DNA from: Sphingomicrobium sp.
Lineage (GTDB): Bacteria; Pseudomonadota; Alphaproteobacteria; Sphingomonadales; Sphingomonadaceae
DNA length: 64,000 nucleotides
Direction of reading: 5' to 3'
Assembly: GCA_030447545.1 (NCBI GenBank)
Contig: JAUJOV010000004.1
Span: forward strand, 26,214-90,213
Of this stretch, positions 57,117-64,000 are shown piece after piece. A model generated the notes under the pieces. It saw only the letters and a list, made by a program, of their open reading frames with translations. It searched no databases and was not told the origin of the DNA. The position numbers and the translations under genes were made by a program. The first letter of the stretch is position 1; every line of letters begins with the position of its first letter.

Positions 57117-58189
57117 TGTCGGCCCGCTTCTACCCGCTGAAGGTGGCGGAAGTGGTTCCGGAAACTCCCGAGGCCAGTTCGATCCGGTTCCAAGTCCCGC
57201 CCGAGCTTCGCGAGACCTTCGCCTTCAAGGCCGGCCAGCACGTGACCCTGCGCGCCACGATCGACGGCCAGGATGTCCGCAGGAACTATTCGCTGTGCAC
57301 CGCGCCCGACGAGCAGGACTGGATGGTGACGGTCAAGCGCATCGCCGGCGGGCTCTTCTCCAACTGGCTGGGCGACAATCTCAAGGCTGGGGACACGCTC
57401 GACGTTATGCCGCCGCACGGGTCGTTCACGACCGACTTCGATTCAGGCACAAAGCGCCACCTGGTCGGCATTGCCGGCGGCTCGGGGATCACTCCGGTCA
57501 TGTCGCTTCTGCGGACCGCCATGAGGCGCGAGCCGGACAGCGAATTCACCCTGCTCTACGGCAACCGCGACAGCAGCTCGATCATATTCCTCGAGGAACT
57601 CGCCGGCCTCAAGGACCAGCACTTGGGCCGCCTGGGCCTCTATCATTTCCTCGCCGAGGAACAGGGCGACCTTCCGTTGTTCAACGGGATGCTCGATCGC
57701 GAGACCTGCGAGGAAGCGATCGACCATCTGATCGGCGATCCGGCCGCGGTCGACGGCTGGTTCATCTGCGGCCCCGGCCCCATGATGGATTCCGCCGAGG
57801 CGGCTTTGCTCGACCGCGGCGTTGAGCGGCAGCGGATCCACATCGAGCGCTTCACCGCCGACCGCCCGCCGGAGGCCGTCACGCGCGAGATGGCCGAGCT
57901 GCAGACGAAGGCCGCGGGGACGAGCCTTGCCGTGACCCTGGACGGTCGAACGCGGCGCGTGGCGTTCACTGAGGCCAATATCCTCGACAGCGCCTGCGCC
58001 GCGGGGCTGCCGGCGCCGTTCGCCTGCAAGGCCGGAGTCTGCGCAACTTGCCGGGCGAAGGTGACGAGCGGCAAGGTCGAGATGGCGTCGCGCTACGGCC
58101 TTACCGACGAGGAGATCGCCGCCGGTTATGTGCTGACCTGCCAGTCGGTCCCGGCCGGAGACGGCGTGGCAGTGGATTACGACGCCTAG
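57116..58189 (+). CDS. paaE: PaaE: epoxidase reductase (FAD, NADPH, 2Fe-2S)
   Basis: 357 aa. FNR-like N-terminus: HVTLRATIDGQDVRRNYSLC (RxYS FAD motif), IAGGSGITPVMSLLRTAMRR (NAD(P) loop) and FICGPGPMMDSAEAALLDRG. The C-terminal plant-type ferredoxin has AGLPAPFACKAGVCATCRAK with the Cys ligands and VLTCQSVP carrying the last one. Supplies electrons to PaaABC. Overlaps paaC as TAATG. Intact. The next gene, an aminotransferase, begins 19 bp later. Confidence 0.96.
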   Translation: MSARFYPLKVAEVVPETPEASSIRFQVPPELRETFAFKAGQHVTLRATIDGQDVRRNYSLCTAPDEQDWMVTVKRIAGGLFSNWLGDNLKAGDTLDVMPPHGSFTTDFDSGTKRHLVGIAGGSGITPVMSLLRTAMRREPDSEFTLLYGNRDSSSIIFLEELAGLKDQHLGRLGLYHFLAEEQGDLPLFNGMLDRETCEEAIDHLIGDPAAVDGWFICGPGPMMDSAEAALLDRGVERQRIHIERFTADRPPEAVTREMAELQTKAAGTSLAVTLDGRTRRVAFTEANILDSACAAGLPAPFACKAGVCATCRAKVTSGKVEMASRYGLTDEEIAAGYVLTCQSVPAGDGVAVDYDA

Positions 58190-58208
58190 GCGCGCTAAGC
58201 GCCATCCC

Positions 58209-59408
58209 ATGCTGAGCGAAACAGAGGCTCCGGTAAGGGGGCTTGCCGATCTTCCGCCGGTCCAGTCGGACTCGCTGCTCCAGCTCATCGCCCTGTGCGG
58301 CGCGGATCCGCGGCCGGAGAAGATCGACGTCGGGGTGGGCGTGTTCCGCGACGGCGAGGGACGCACTCCGATCCTCAACGTCATCAAGGAGGCCGAAGCC
58401 ATCCTGCAGCAACGGCAGGAGACCAAGTCCTACCTTGGAAGCTCGGGCGACAAGAGGTTCGCCGAGCTGCTTCGGCCCGTGCTGCTTGGCGAGCATGCGG
58501 GCGACCCGCGCATTGCCGGACTGCAGACTCCGGGCGGCTGCGGAGCGCTTCGGCTCGGCTTCGAGCTGATCGCGTCGGCCAACCCGGACGCCCGCGTTCT
58601 GGTCGGCGCTCCGACCTGGCCGAACCATCCGCCGATCATCCGCTCCGTCGGGCTGCAGATGGTCGAATATCCCTATTATGACCGCGATAGCGGCCGCATC
58701 CGCTTCGATGCGATGCGCACCGCGCTCGAGGATGCGCGCGCCGGCGATGTCGTGCTTCTGCACGGCTGCTGCCACAACCCGACCGGCGCCGATTTGTCGG
58801 ACGAGCAATGGGGCGAGATCGCGAGCATCTGCGCTACGCGCGGGCTGCTGCCGTTCGTCGATATCGCCTACCAGGGCTTCGGCCGCGGCCTTGAGGAGGA
58901 TGCTGCGGGCCTTCAGGCGATCCTTTCGGCATGCGACGAAGTCGTGATCGCGCAAAGCTGCGACAAGAATTTCAGCGTCTATCGCGACCGCGTCGGCGCG
59001 CTGTTCCTGAAGACCGCGTCCGCCGAGGCGACCGCGCGCGCAATGGCCCACGTGTTCCAGCGCGCCCGCGAAATGTGGTCGATGCCGCCCGATCACGGCG
59101 CGGCGGCAGTGCGCATTGTGCTCGACGACCTCGAGCTGAAGACACGCTGGCTTGGCGAGCTCGACACGATGCGGGGCCGGATCAATTCGCTGCGCCAGCG
59201 CATCGCCGCGGCCGACCCGCGGCTCGGCTTCATCGGCTCGCAGTTCGGCATGTTTTCGATGCTTCCGCTGAGCCGCGAGAAAGTTCTCGAGCTGCGCGAC
59301 CGCCACGCGATCTACATGGCCGACAGCGGGCGGTTCAACGTCGTCGGCATGAGCGATGGCCAGGTCGACCGGTTTACCGCCGCCGTGGTCGATGCCCTCC
59401 AAGGCTAA
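58209..59408 (+). CDS. Aromatic/aspartate-type aminotransferase (class I)
   Basis: 399 aa PLP enzyme of the AspC/TyrB type: LCGADPRPEKIDVGVGVFRD, SYLGSSGDKRFAELLRPVLL, LQTPGGCGALRLGFELIASA, HGCCHNPTGADLSDEQWGEI, and the PLP Lys in AQSCDKNFSVYRDRVGALFL near residue 255 (usual form SxSKNFxxYxERVG). Asp and Tyr PLP contacts lie in FVDIAYQGFGRG. Its place between paaE and a 2-oxoacid dehydrogenase suggests it makes phenylpyruvate from phenylalanine; aspartate or tyrosine as substrates remain possible. Confidence 0.85.
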   Translation: MLSETEAPVRGLADLPPVQSDSLLQLIALCGADPRPEKIDVGVGVFRDGEGRTPILNVIKEAEAILQQRQETKSYLGSSGDKRFAELLRPVLLGEHAGDPRIAGLQTPGGCGALRLGFELIASANPDARVLVGAPTWPNHPPIIRSVGLQMVEYPYYDRDSGRIRFDAMRTALEDARAGDVVLLHGCCHNPTGADLSDEQWGEIASICATRGLLPFVDIAYQGFGRGLEEDAAGLQAILSACDEVVIAQSCDKNFSVYRDRVGALFLKTASAEATARAMAHVFQRAREMWSMPPDHGAAAVRIVLDDLELKTRWLGELDTMRGRINSLRQRIAAADPRLGFIGSQFGMFSMLPLSREKVLELRDRHAIYMADSGRFNVVGMSDGQVDRFTAAVVDALQG

Positions 59409-59415
59409 GCGACCG

Positions 59416-61473
59416 ATGGCCGAGCGCGACCCGGGCAGAGTTTCGGCGGAACTCGATTGGCGTGAGGTCGCAAGGCTGGTGCTCACCAGCCGCGAGATGG
59501 ACCGGCTCGAGGAAGAAGAGCTCGTACCCGCGAGGAAGGTCCTCTACCAGTTTTCGGCGCGCGGCCACGACATGGCGCAGGTGCTGCTCGGCCTGCAGCT
59601 GAGGGACGGCGACGCCGCCTGCGGCTATTACCGTTCGCGCCCGCTGCTGCTCGCGCTTGGAGTGCCGCTCGCCGACACGCTTGGGTCGGGCATGGGGCTG
59701 GCGGGCGGCTATTCGGACGGTCGGGACATCGGCGTCGTGTTCAACTATCCCAATCCCGGCGGAGCGCATGCGCTGCCGATGAGCGGCGGAGTGGGCGCGC
59801 AATATACGCCGGCGATCGGCTGGGCACAGGCGATCCAGTACAAGCGCAAAGTCCTTGGGCAGGGGCCGGATGATGCGCTTGCGCTGGTGCTCGGCGGCGA
59901 TGCGAGCTGCGCCACTGGCGGATTTTGGTCGGCGCTAACGATTGCAACGACACAACAATTGCCACTGCTCATCTACATCGAGGACAATGGCTACGGCATC
60001 TCGGTTCCGTCGGAATTTCAGACTCCTGGCAAGGATATCGCCGCCAACCTCGCGAGCTTCCGCGGCCTCGCCATCTTCAACGGCGACGGCACCGAGCCCG
60101 AGCAGGCTGCACAGCTGATCCGAGACGCCGTCGCGCACGTCCGCACCGAGCAAACGCCGGCCTTGCTTCGACTGACGGTGCCGCGGCTGGAGGGGCACAG
60201 CGCGCAGGACACGCAGAGCTACAAGAGCGAGGACGAGATCGCCGAGGAATGGACGCGCGACCCGCTGCCCAAGCTGAGGACCCACTGCGCGGCGCTCAAC
60301 ATCGACGATGACGATTGGGAGCGGCTCGAGCGCGAGGCGGCGTGGGAAGTGGGGGCGGCGCGCGCCGAGGCCGAATCGCGCGGGACTTCCGATCCGGTCC
60401 AGGTAACGGATCACGTGGTCTTCGAAGGCGAATTGCAGCAGGTCGGCGGGCTTTGGAACTCTGGCTTCGAACCTCCGCCTGTGACCGACGAGCCGCGGCC
60501 CGGGGGACAGCGGATCAACATGGTGACCGCCATCCGTCGTGTGCTCGACCAGGAGCTCGCGGCGAACCCCCGTGTGCTGCTGTTCGGGGAGGACATCGGC
60601 CCTAAAGGCGGGGTGCACGCGGTGACCTTGGGCCTGCAGGAGAAATTCGGCCGCACACGCGTGTTCGACACTTCGCTTAACGAAGAGGGCATCGTCGGGC
60701 GGGCGGTCGGCATGGCGCTCGCCGGGCTGATGCCCGTGCCCGAGATCCAGTTCCGCAAATATGCCGAGCCCGCGACCGAGCAGATTAGCGATTGCGGGAC
60801 GATGCGCTGGCGCACGCACAACCGCTTCGCCGCGCCGATCGTGCTTCGCGTGCCCGGCGGCTTCTTCAAGTGCGGCGACCCGTGGCACAGCCAGACCAAC
60901 GAAGTGCAGTTCGTGCACAGCCCAGGCTGGAAGGTGGCGGTGCCGTCGAACGCCGAGGACGCGGTCGGGCTGTTGCGCGCTGCGCTGCGGGGCAACGATC
61001 CCGTGCTCTTCTTCGAGCATCGCGCGATGTACGACGACAGCTGGGCGCGGCGGCCCTGGCCGGGCGACGATTACGTGCTGCCGTTCGGGCGGGCGAAGAA
61101 GACGCGGGATGGGGACCAGATCACCATGGTCACATGGGGCGCGATGGTCCCGCGCTGCGAGGCCGCGGCCGAGGGCGTGAGCGCCGATGTGATCGACCTG
61201 CGCACTCTGATGCCGTGGGATCGGGAGATGGTGCTGACAAGCGTTCGGCGAACGCGGCGCTGCCTGATCGTGCACGAGGATCTGCGCACGGGCGGCTTCG
61301 GGGCGGAGATCGCCGCTGTCGTTGCCGACGAGGCTTTCCTCGACCTCGATGCGCCCGTCGCTCGAGTGACAATGCCCGACATCCCGAGTCCGCATCATCC
61401 GCGGCTGCTCGAATCGGCGGTGCCGTCGATCCAGCGCATCCGCGAGGAGATCAACCGGCTGGTGGGCTTCTGA
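59416..61473 (+). CDS. 2-oxoacid dehydrogenase E1, alpha-beta fusion
   Basis: 685 aa from ATG 59416. E1-alpha part: EMDRLEEEELVPARKVLYQF, GYYRSRPLLLALGVPLADTL, LVLGGDASCATGGFWSALTI (ThDP motif GDG-like GGDASCATGGFW) and LLIYIEDNGYGISVPSEFQT. E1-beta part from about residue 345: INMVTAIRRVLDQELAANPR, VLLFGEDIGPKGGVHAVTLG, FDTSLNEEGIVGRAVGMALA and KYAEPATEQISDCGTMRWRT. Branched-chain type by similarity, but fused. Follows the aminotransferase by 7 bp; with E2 it could decarboxylate phenylpyruvate to phenylacetyl-CoA. E3 is not encoded here. Confidence 0.88.
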   Translation: MAERDPGRVSAELDWREVARLVLTSREMDRLEEEELVPARKVLYQFSARGHDMAQVLLGLQLRDGDAACGYYRSRPLLLALGVPLADTLGSGMGLAGGYSDGRDIGVVFNYPNPGGAHALPMSGGVGAQYTPAIGWAQAIQYKRKVLGQGPDDALALVLGGDASCATGGFWSALTIATTQQLPLLIYIEDNGYGISVPSEFQTPGKDIAANLASFRGLAIFNGDGTEPEQAAQLIRDAVAHVRTEQTPALLRLTVPRLEGHSAQDTQSYKSEDEIAEEWTRDPLPKLRTHCAALNIDDDDWERLEREAAWEVGAARAEAESRGTSDPVQVTDHVVFEGELQQVGGLWNSGFEPPPVTDEPRPGGQRINMVTAIRRVLDQELAANPRVLLFGEDIGPKGGVHAVTLGLQEKFGRTRVFDTSLNEEGIVGRAVGMALAGLMPVPEIQFRKYAEPATEQISDCGTMRWRTHNRFAAPIVLRVPGGFFKCGDPWHSQTNEVQFVHSPGWKVAVPSNAEDAVGLLRAALRGNDPVLFFEHRAMYDDSWARRPWPGDDYVLPFGRAKKTRDGDQITMVTWGAMVPRCEAAAEGVSADVIDLRTLMPWDREMVLTSVRRTRRCLIVHEDLRTGGFGAEIAAVVADEAFLDLDAPVARVTMPDIPSPHHPRLLESAVPSIQRIREEINRLVGF

Positions 61474-61474
61474 C

Positions 61475-62677
61475 GTGATCGAGGTCCGCGTTCCCGACGA
61501 GCAGGAAGGCACGAAGGCGGTCGTCCGATCGTGGCTCAGGCAAGTCGGTGACTCGGTCGCCCGGAACGATCCTCTGGTCGAGCTCGAGACCGACAAGGTC
61601 ACGCAGGAAGTGCCTGCGCCTGCCGCAGGTGTGCTTGCCGAGATCCTGCTCGACAAGGATGCGGAAGCCGTGCCGGGGGCGCTGTTGGGGAGGATCACTG
61701 CGGACGCCAAGCAACCCGCAACCGTTCGCGCTGAACCTGTCGAAGGGCTGTCTTCATCTCCACCACCTGAAGCAGGTCAGTCCCTCGACAAGCCAGGGGC
61801 GAACGGAGATGTGGAAACAAGGCTGAGTCCCTCCGTACGCCGAGCGCTTCAGCAGCACGGGATCGACCCGGCGCGGATCGAGGGGACCGGCCGGGACGGG
61901 CGGATCACGCGGGAGGATGTCGACCGGGCGGTGGCAGCCGCGACGGTGGTCAGCGTCGGCGAAGCGGCCACTGCCCAGCCGCGGCATTTCGCGTCTGAGG
62001 ACATCCCGCACGACCGGATGCGGCTCGCGATTGCCGAGAACATGGTCCGGGCGGTCAGCGGCCAGCCCCATGTCACCGCGGTGTTCGAGGCGGACTTCTC
62101 GGCGGTCGCGGCGCACAAGGCGGCGCTTGCCGCGCGAGGCGTGAAGCTCAGCTACACCGCCTACATGGTGAAGGCGGCTGCCGAGGCGATGGAAGTCGCG
62201 CCGGCGATCAACGGCCGGTGGGAAGAGGACCGGATCGCCATTTCGCCGACGATCGACGTGGGCGTCGGCACGGCACTTGGCGAGAAAGGCTTGGTCGTCC
62301 CCGTCGTCCGCGACGCCGGCAACCTATCGCTCGAGCAGATTGGCGCGAAGCTCGACGACATCACCCGCCGAGCGCGCGAAGCGCGGCTCGAACGCTCGGA
62401 CGTCTCTGGCGGGAGCTTCACCATCTCGAACCACGGCGTCTCGGGCTCGCTGCTCGCGGCGCCGATCATCCTCCACTCCGGCCAGGCAGCGATCCTCGGC
62501 GTCGGCAAGCTCGAAAAGCGCGTCGTGGTGCGCGAGGTGGGCGGCCAAGATGCGATCCTCGTCCGGGCGATGGCCTATGTGACCCTGACGATCGATCATC
62601 GCGTGGTCGACGGCCACCAGACCAACGCCTGGCTTACGCGCTTCGTCGAAATCCTGGAGAATTGGCCGCAGCCCTAG
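61475..62677 (+). CDS. 2-oxoacid dehydrogenase E2 (dihydrolipoyl acyltransferase)
   Basis: GTG 61475, one base after the E1 stop. Lipoyl domain residues 1-78 with the lipoate Lys in VELETDKVTQEVPAPAAGVL. A linker of ~30 residues is encoded by a palindromic repeat. The E1/E3-binding domain comes next (RLSPSVRRALQQHGIDPARI, GTGRDGRITREDVDRAVAAA). The acyltransferase core runs from about residue 170 to 400 with SGGSFTISNHGVSGSLLAAP and the active site LTIDHRVVDGHQTNAWLTRF. 400 aa. Transfers the acyl group from E1 to CoA. Confidence 0.9.
   Translation: MIEVRVPDEQEGTKAVVRSWLRQVGDSVARNDPLVELETDKVTQEVPAPAAGVLAEILLDKDAEAVPGALLGRITADAKQPATVRAEPVEGLSSSPPPEAGQSLDKPGANGDVETRLSPSVRRALQQHGIDPARIEGTGRDGRITREDVDRAVAAATVVSVGEAATAQPRHFASEDIPHDRMRLAIAENMVRAVSGQPHVTAVFEADFSAVAAHKAALAARGVKLSYTAYMVKAAAEAMEVAPAINGRWEEDRIAISPTIDVGVGTALGEKGLVVPVVRDAGNLSLEQIGAKLDDITRRAREARLERSDVSGGSFTISNHGVSGSLLAAPIILHSGQAAILGVGKLEKRVVVREVGGQDAILVRAMAYVTLTIDHRVVDGHQTNAWLTRFVEILENWPQP
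61722..61806 (+). repeat. Palindromic repeat inserted in the E2 linker coding region
   Basis: The arms 61,722-61,750 (CCGTTCGCGCTGAACCTGTC...) and 61,778-61,806 (CAGTCCCTCGACAAGCCAGG...) are inverted copies with 21 of 29 matching. The 'GTTCG-GCTGA-CCTGTCGAAG' and 'CTTCGACAAG-TCAG-CGAAC' halves are a dispersed sphingomonad repeat. Here it lies in frame between the lipoyl and binding domains and adds about 28 codons of linker. Confidence 0.75.
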
Positions 62678-62730
62678 GAACCGCGCCGGTCGGCGCAGGG
62701 TTCATCGGGTCAAACCCGAGGAGCACGGCC

Positions 62731-63453
62731 ATGGCGCAATCCCGACGGACTCCCCCGAGCCAAGGGCGGCAAAGCCGACCGGACGGTGAAAGCCGCCAAA
62801 GCGAGAGCCGCGGCGCGCAGCGCGCGCTGATCGGCGCTGGCGTCGCAGTCGCTGCCGGGGCCGCGGCGCTGTTCTTCGCGCGCCGCACCGCCGATTGGCG
62901 CAACGGCGCTGGAAAGGGGATCAGCGATGCGCCCGACCATGTGCGGCGGGAGCGGCCGCAAGGGCTCGTCGGCCACAGCGTGACGATCAACAAGCCCCGC
63001 CAGGAATTGTACGATCGCTGGCGCGACTTCACGCGCTTCCCCGACTTCATGGACAATGTCGACCGTGTCGCGGACCTCGGCGACGGCCGCTCTCGCTGGC
63101 TGATCAAGGCGCCTGCGGGCGGCTACGTCGACCTCGTCACCCGAATCACCGAGGACCGGCCCGGGGAGGCCATCGCCTGGGCGAGCGAGCCCGAATCGCA
63201 GATAAGGACCGACGGCCGGGTCGAGTTCATCGACGCGCCGCCCGGGCGGGGCACGATGGTGCGGCTGAAGCTCAGCTACGACCCGCCCGCCCGGACGCTC
63301 GGACGAACCATCGCGAAGATTCTCCAGCGCGAGCCCAACGTCCAGGCGCGGCGCGACCTCAGGCGCTTCAAGCAGCTGATGGAAACGGGCGAGGTGCCGA
63401 CCAACGCCGGCCCGTCGGGCCGCGGCGAGCCTGTCACCGAACCAAGGATTTAG
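62731..63453 (+). CDS. SRPBCC (cyclase/dehydrase-type) membrane-anchored protein
   Basis: 240 aa from ATG 62731 with AGGAGCACGGCC. A charged N-terminus (Ser/Arg/Gln-rich) precedes one TM helix (ALIGAGVAVAAGAAALFFAR). The polyketide-cyclase-like domain follows: HSVTINKPRQELYDRWRDFT, FPDFMDNVDRVADLGDGRSR, VEFIDAPPGRGTMVRLKLSY, ending with FKQLMETGEVPTNAGPSGRG. Proteins of this form (YndB/CoxG-like) are common near alcohol dehydrogenase genes, as here. Role unknown, perhaps binding a small hydrophobic ligand at the membrane. Confidence 0.82.
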   Translation: MAQSRRTPPSQGRQSRPDGESRQSESRGAQRALIGAGVAVAAGAAALFFARRTADWRNGAGKGISDAPDHVRRERPQGLVGHSVTINKPRQELYDRWRDFTRFPDFMDNVDRVADLGDGRSRWLIKAPAGGYVDLVTRITEDRPGEAIAWASEPESQIRTDGRVEFIDAPPGRGTMVRLKLSYDPPARTLGRTIAKILQREPNVQARRDLRRFKQLMETGEVPTNAGPSGRGEPVTEPRI

Positions 63454-63462
63454 GAGACACGC

Positions 63463-64000
63463 ATGCGCGCACTCACCTGGCACGGCCGCCACGACGTCCG
63501 CGTGGAGACGGTCCCTGACCCCGAGATCGTCAACCCGCGCGACTGCATCATCCGCGTGACCTCGACCGCGATCTGCGGCTCCGACCTGCATCTCTACGAC
63601 GGCTACATCCCCGGCATGCGCGCCGGGGACGTCCTCGGCCACGAGTTCATGGGCGAGGTGGTCGAGGTCGGCCCGAAGAGCACGCTCGAGAAGGGCCAGC
63701 GGGTGATCGTGCCGTTCACGATCAGCTGCGGGGAGTGCTTCTTCTGCAGCAGGCAGCAGTTCAGCTGCTGCGACAACAGCAATCCGGCCGAGACCTCGGA
63801 CGCGACCAAGTTCATGGTCGGCTATCCTGCGACGGCCATGTTCGGATATTCGCACCTGACCGGCGGCTTTGCCGGCGGCCAGGCCGAATATGTCCGAGTG
63901 CCCTTCTCCAACGTCGGTCCGCTGGTGATCCCCGACGAGTTCGAGGACGACAAGGTGCTGTTCCTGACCGACATTCTGCCGACCGGCTGGATGGCCGCGG
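63463..64000 (+). CDS. Zinc-dependent alcohol dehydrogenase, N-terminal part
   Basis: ATG 63463 follows TAGGAGACACGC and the frame is open to the right edge (179 residues visible). Catalytic zinc ligands: Cys in [20 protein letters not shown] and the His-Glu pair in [20 protein letters not shown]. The structural-zinc Cys cluster is [20 protein letters not shown]. The Rossmann NAD-binding half lies beyond the window. A glutathione-dependent or 'zinc-dependent alcohol dehydrogenase' of the type often next to an SRPBCC protein; substrate unknown. Confidence 0.88.
   Translation, partial: MRALTWHGRHDVRVETVPDPEIVNPRDCIIRVTSTAICGSDLHLYDGYIPGMRAGDVLGHEFMGEVVEVGPKSTLEKGQRVIVPFTISCGECFFCSRQQFSCCDNSNPAETSDATKFMVGYPATAMFGYSHLTGGFAGGQAEYVRVPFSNVGPLVIPDEFEDDKVLFLTDILPTGWMAA

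Noticed and set aside
59935-61710. A 591-codon minus-strand frame
   Set aside because: Antisense to the intact fused E1 gene, low-complexity composition, no motif.

Overview
The window is GC-rich (about two thirds G+C by eye) and densely coded. Gene content and synteny point to an alphaproteobacterium of the Sphingomonadales type: split F0 ATP synthase genes with a b/b' pair, a DUF6456 protein, fused redox proteins and several short palindromic repeats of the kind common in sphingomonads. No rRNA, plasmid, phage or CRISPR hallmark was seen. I read it as chromosomal.

Data quality matters for reading this annotation. Many genes are interrupted by one or more frameshifts, and these are concentrated at about 5.5-16.5, 22.5-24.7, 35.4-40.4 and 54.3-54.9 kb. 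Essential genes (dnaK, fabD, fabG, nadC) are among them, while neighbouring long genes are perfectly open. Most breaks are therefore more likely sequencing or assembly indels than decay. I merged the pieces into one feature each and state the breaks.

Layout. 0-5.5 kb: end of an amidohydrolase, a LemA lipoprotein with two TPM-domain proteins and a Nudix hydrolase, then an M3 oligopeptidase lipoprotein. 5.5-11.5 kb: LysR regulator with a DUF4242 protein, metallophosphoesterase, nadC, a nitronate-monooxygenase-like flavoprotein, an SH3 protein, and a glutaredoxin-MauE fusion behind a mer-type operator with a wrecked merR beside it. 11.6-19.4 kb: leucine/acyl-CoA catabolism (thiolase, isovaleryl-CoA dehydrogenase, both methylcrotonyl-CoA carboxylase subunits, an SDR) and CysQ. 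19.4-25.4 kb: a winged-helix protein and a surface-polysaccharide cluster (flippase, methyltransferase, two sulfotransferases, a GT25 fragment), followed by tRNA-Val. 25.6-35.3 kb: F0 genes, the YdbH-YnbE-YdbL envelope system, radC, purB and a secreted metallo-beta-lactamase-fold protein. 35.4-42.9 kb: dnaJ, dnaK (heat-shock promoter visible), fabG, fabD, an amino-acid permease and a Rieske oxygenase. 43-45.9 kb: rpsF-rpsR-rplI and small proteins.

At 45,980-48,517 there is a complete 2,538-bp IS1595-type element with perfect 22-bp terminal inverted repeats and an 8-bp target duplication. It carries a transposase and four passenger genes, including a three-TM membrane protein and a protein with an RNLFVH (HEPN-like) motif. 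This is the clearest candidate here for something undescribed.

48.6-64 kb: an XRE regulator, a CBS protein, envelope enzymes (VanZ-like, YkuD, CPBP) and a phenylacetate (paa) catabolic region: paaZ, paaG, then paaI-paaA-paaB-paaC-paaE. The paa genes run directly into an aromatic aminotransferase and a two-gene 2-oxoacid dehydrogenase (fused E1, plus E2). Together these suggest conversion of phenylalanine via phenylpyruvate straight to phenylacetyl-CoA. An SRPBCC membrane protein and a truncated zinc alcohol dehydrogenase close the window.
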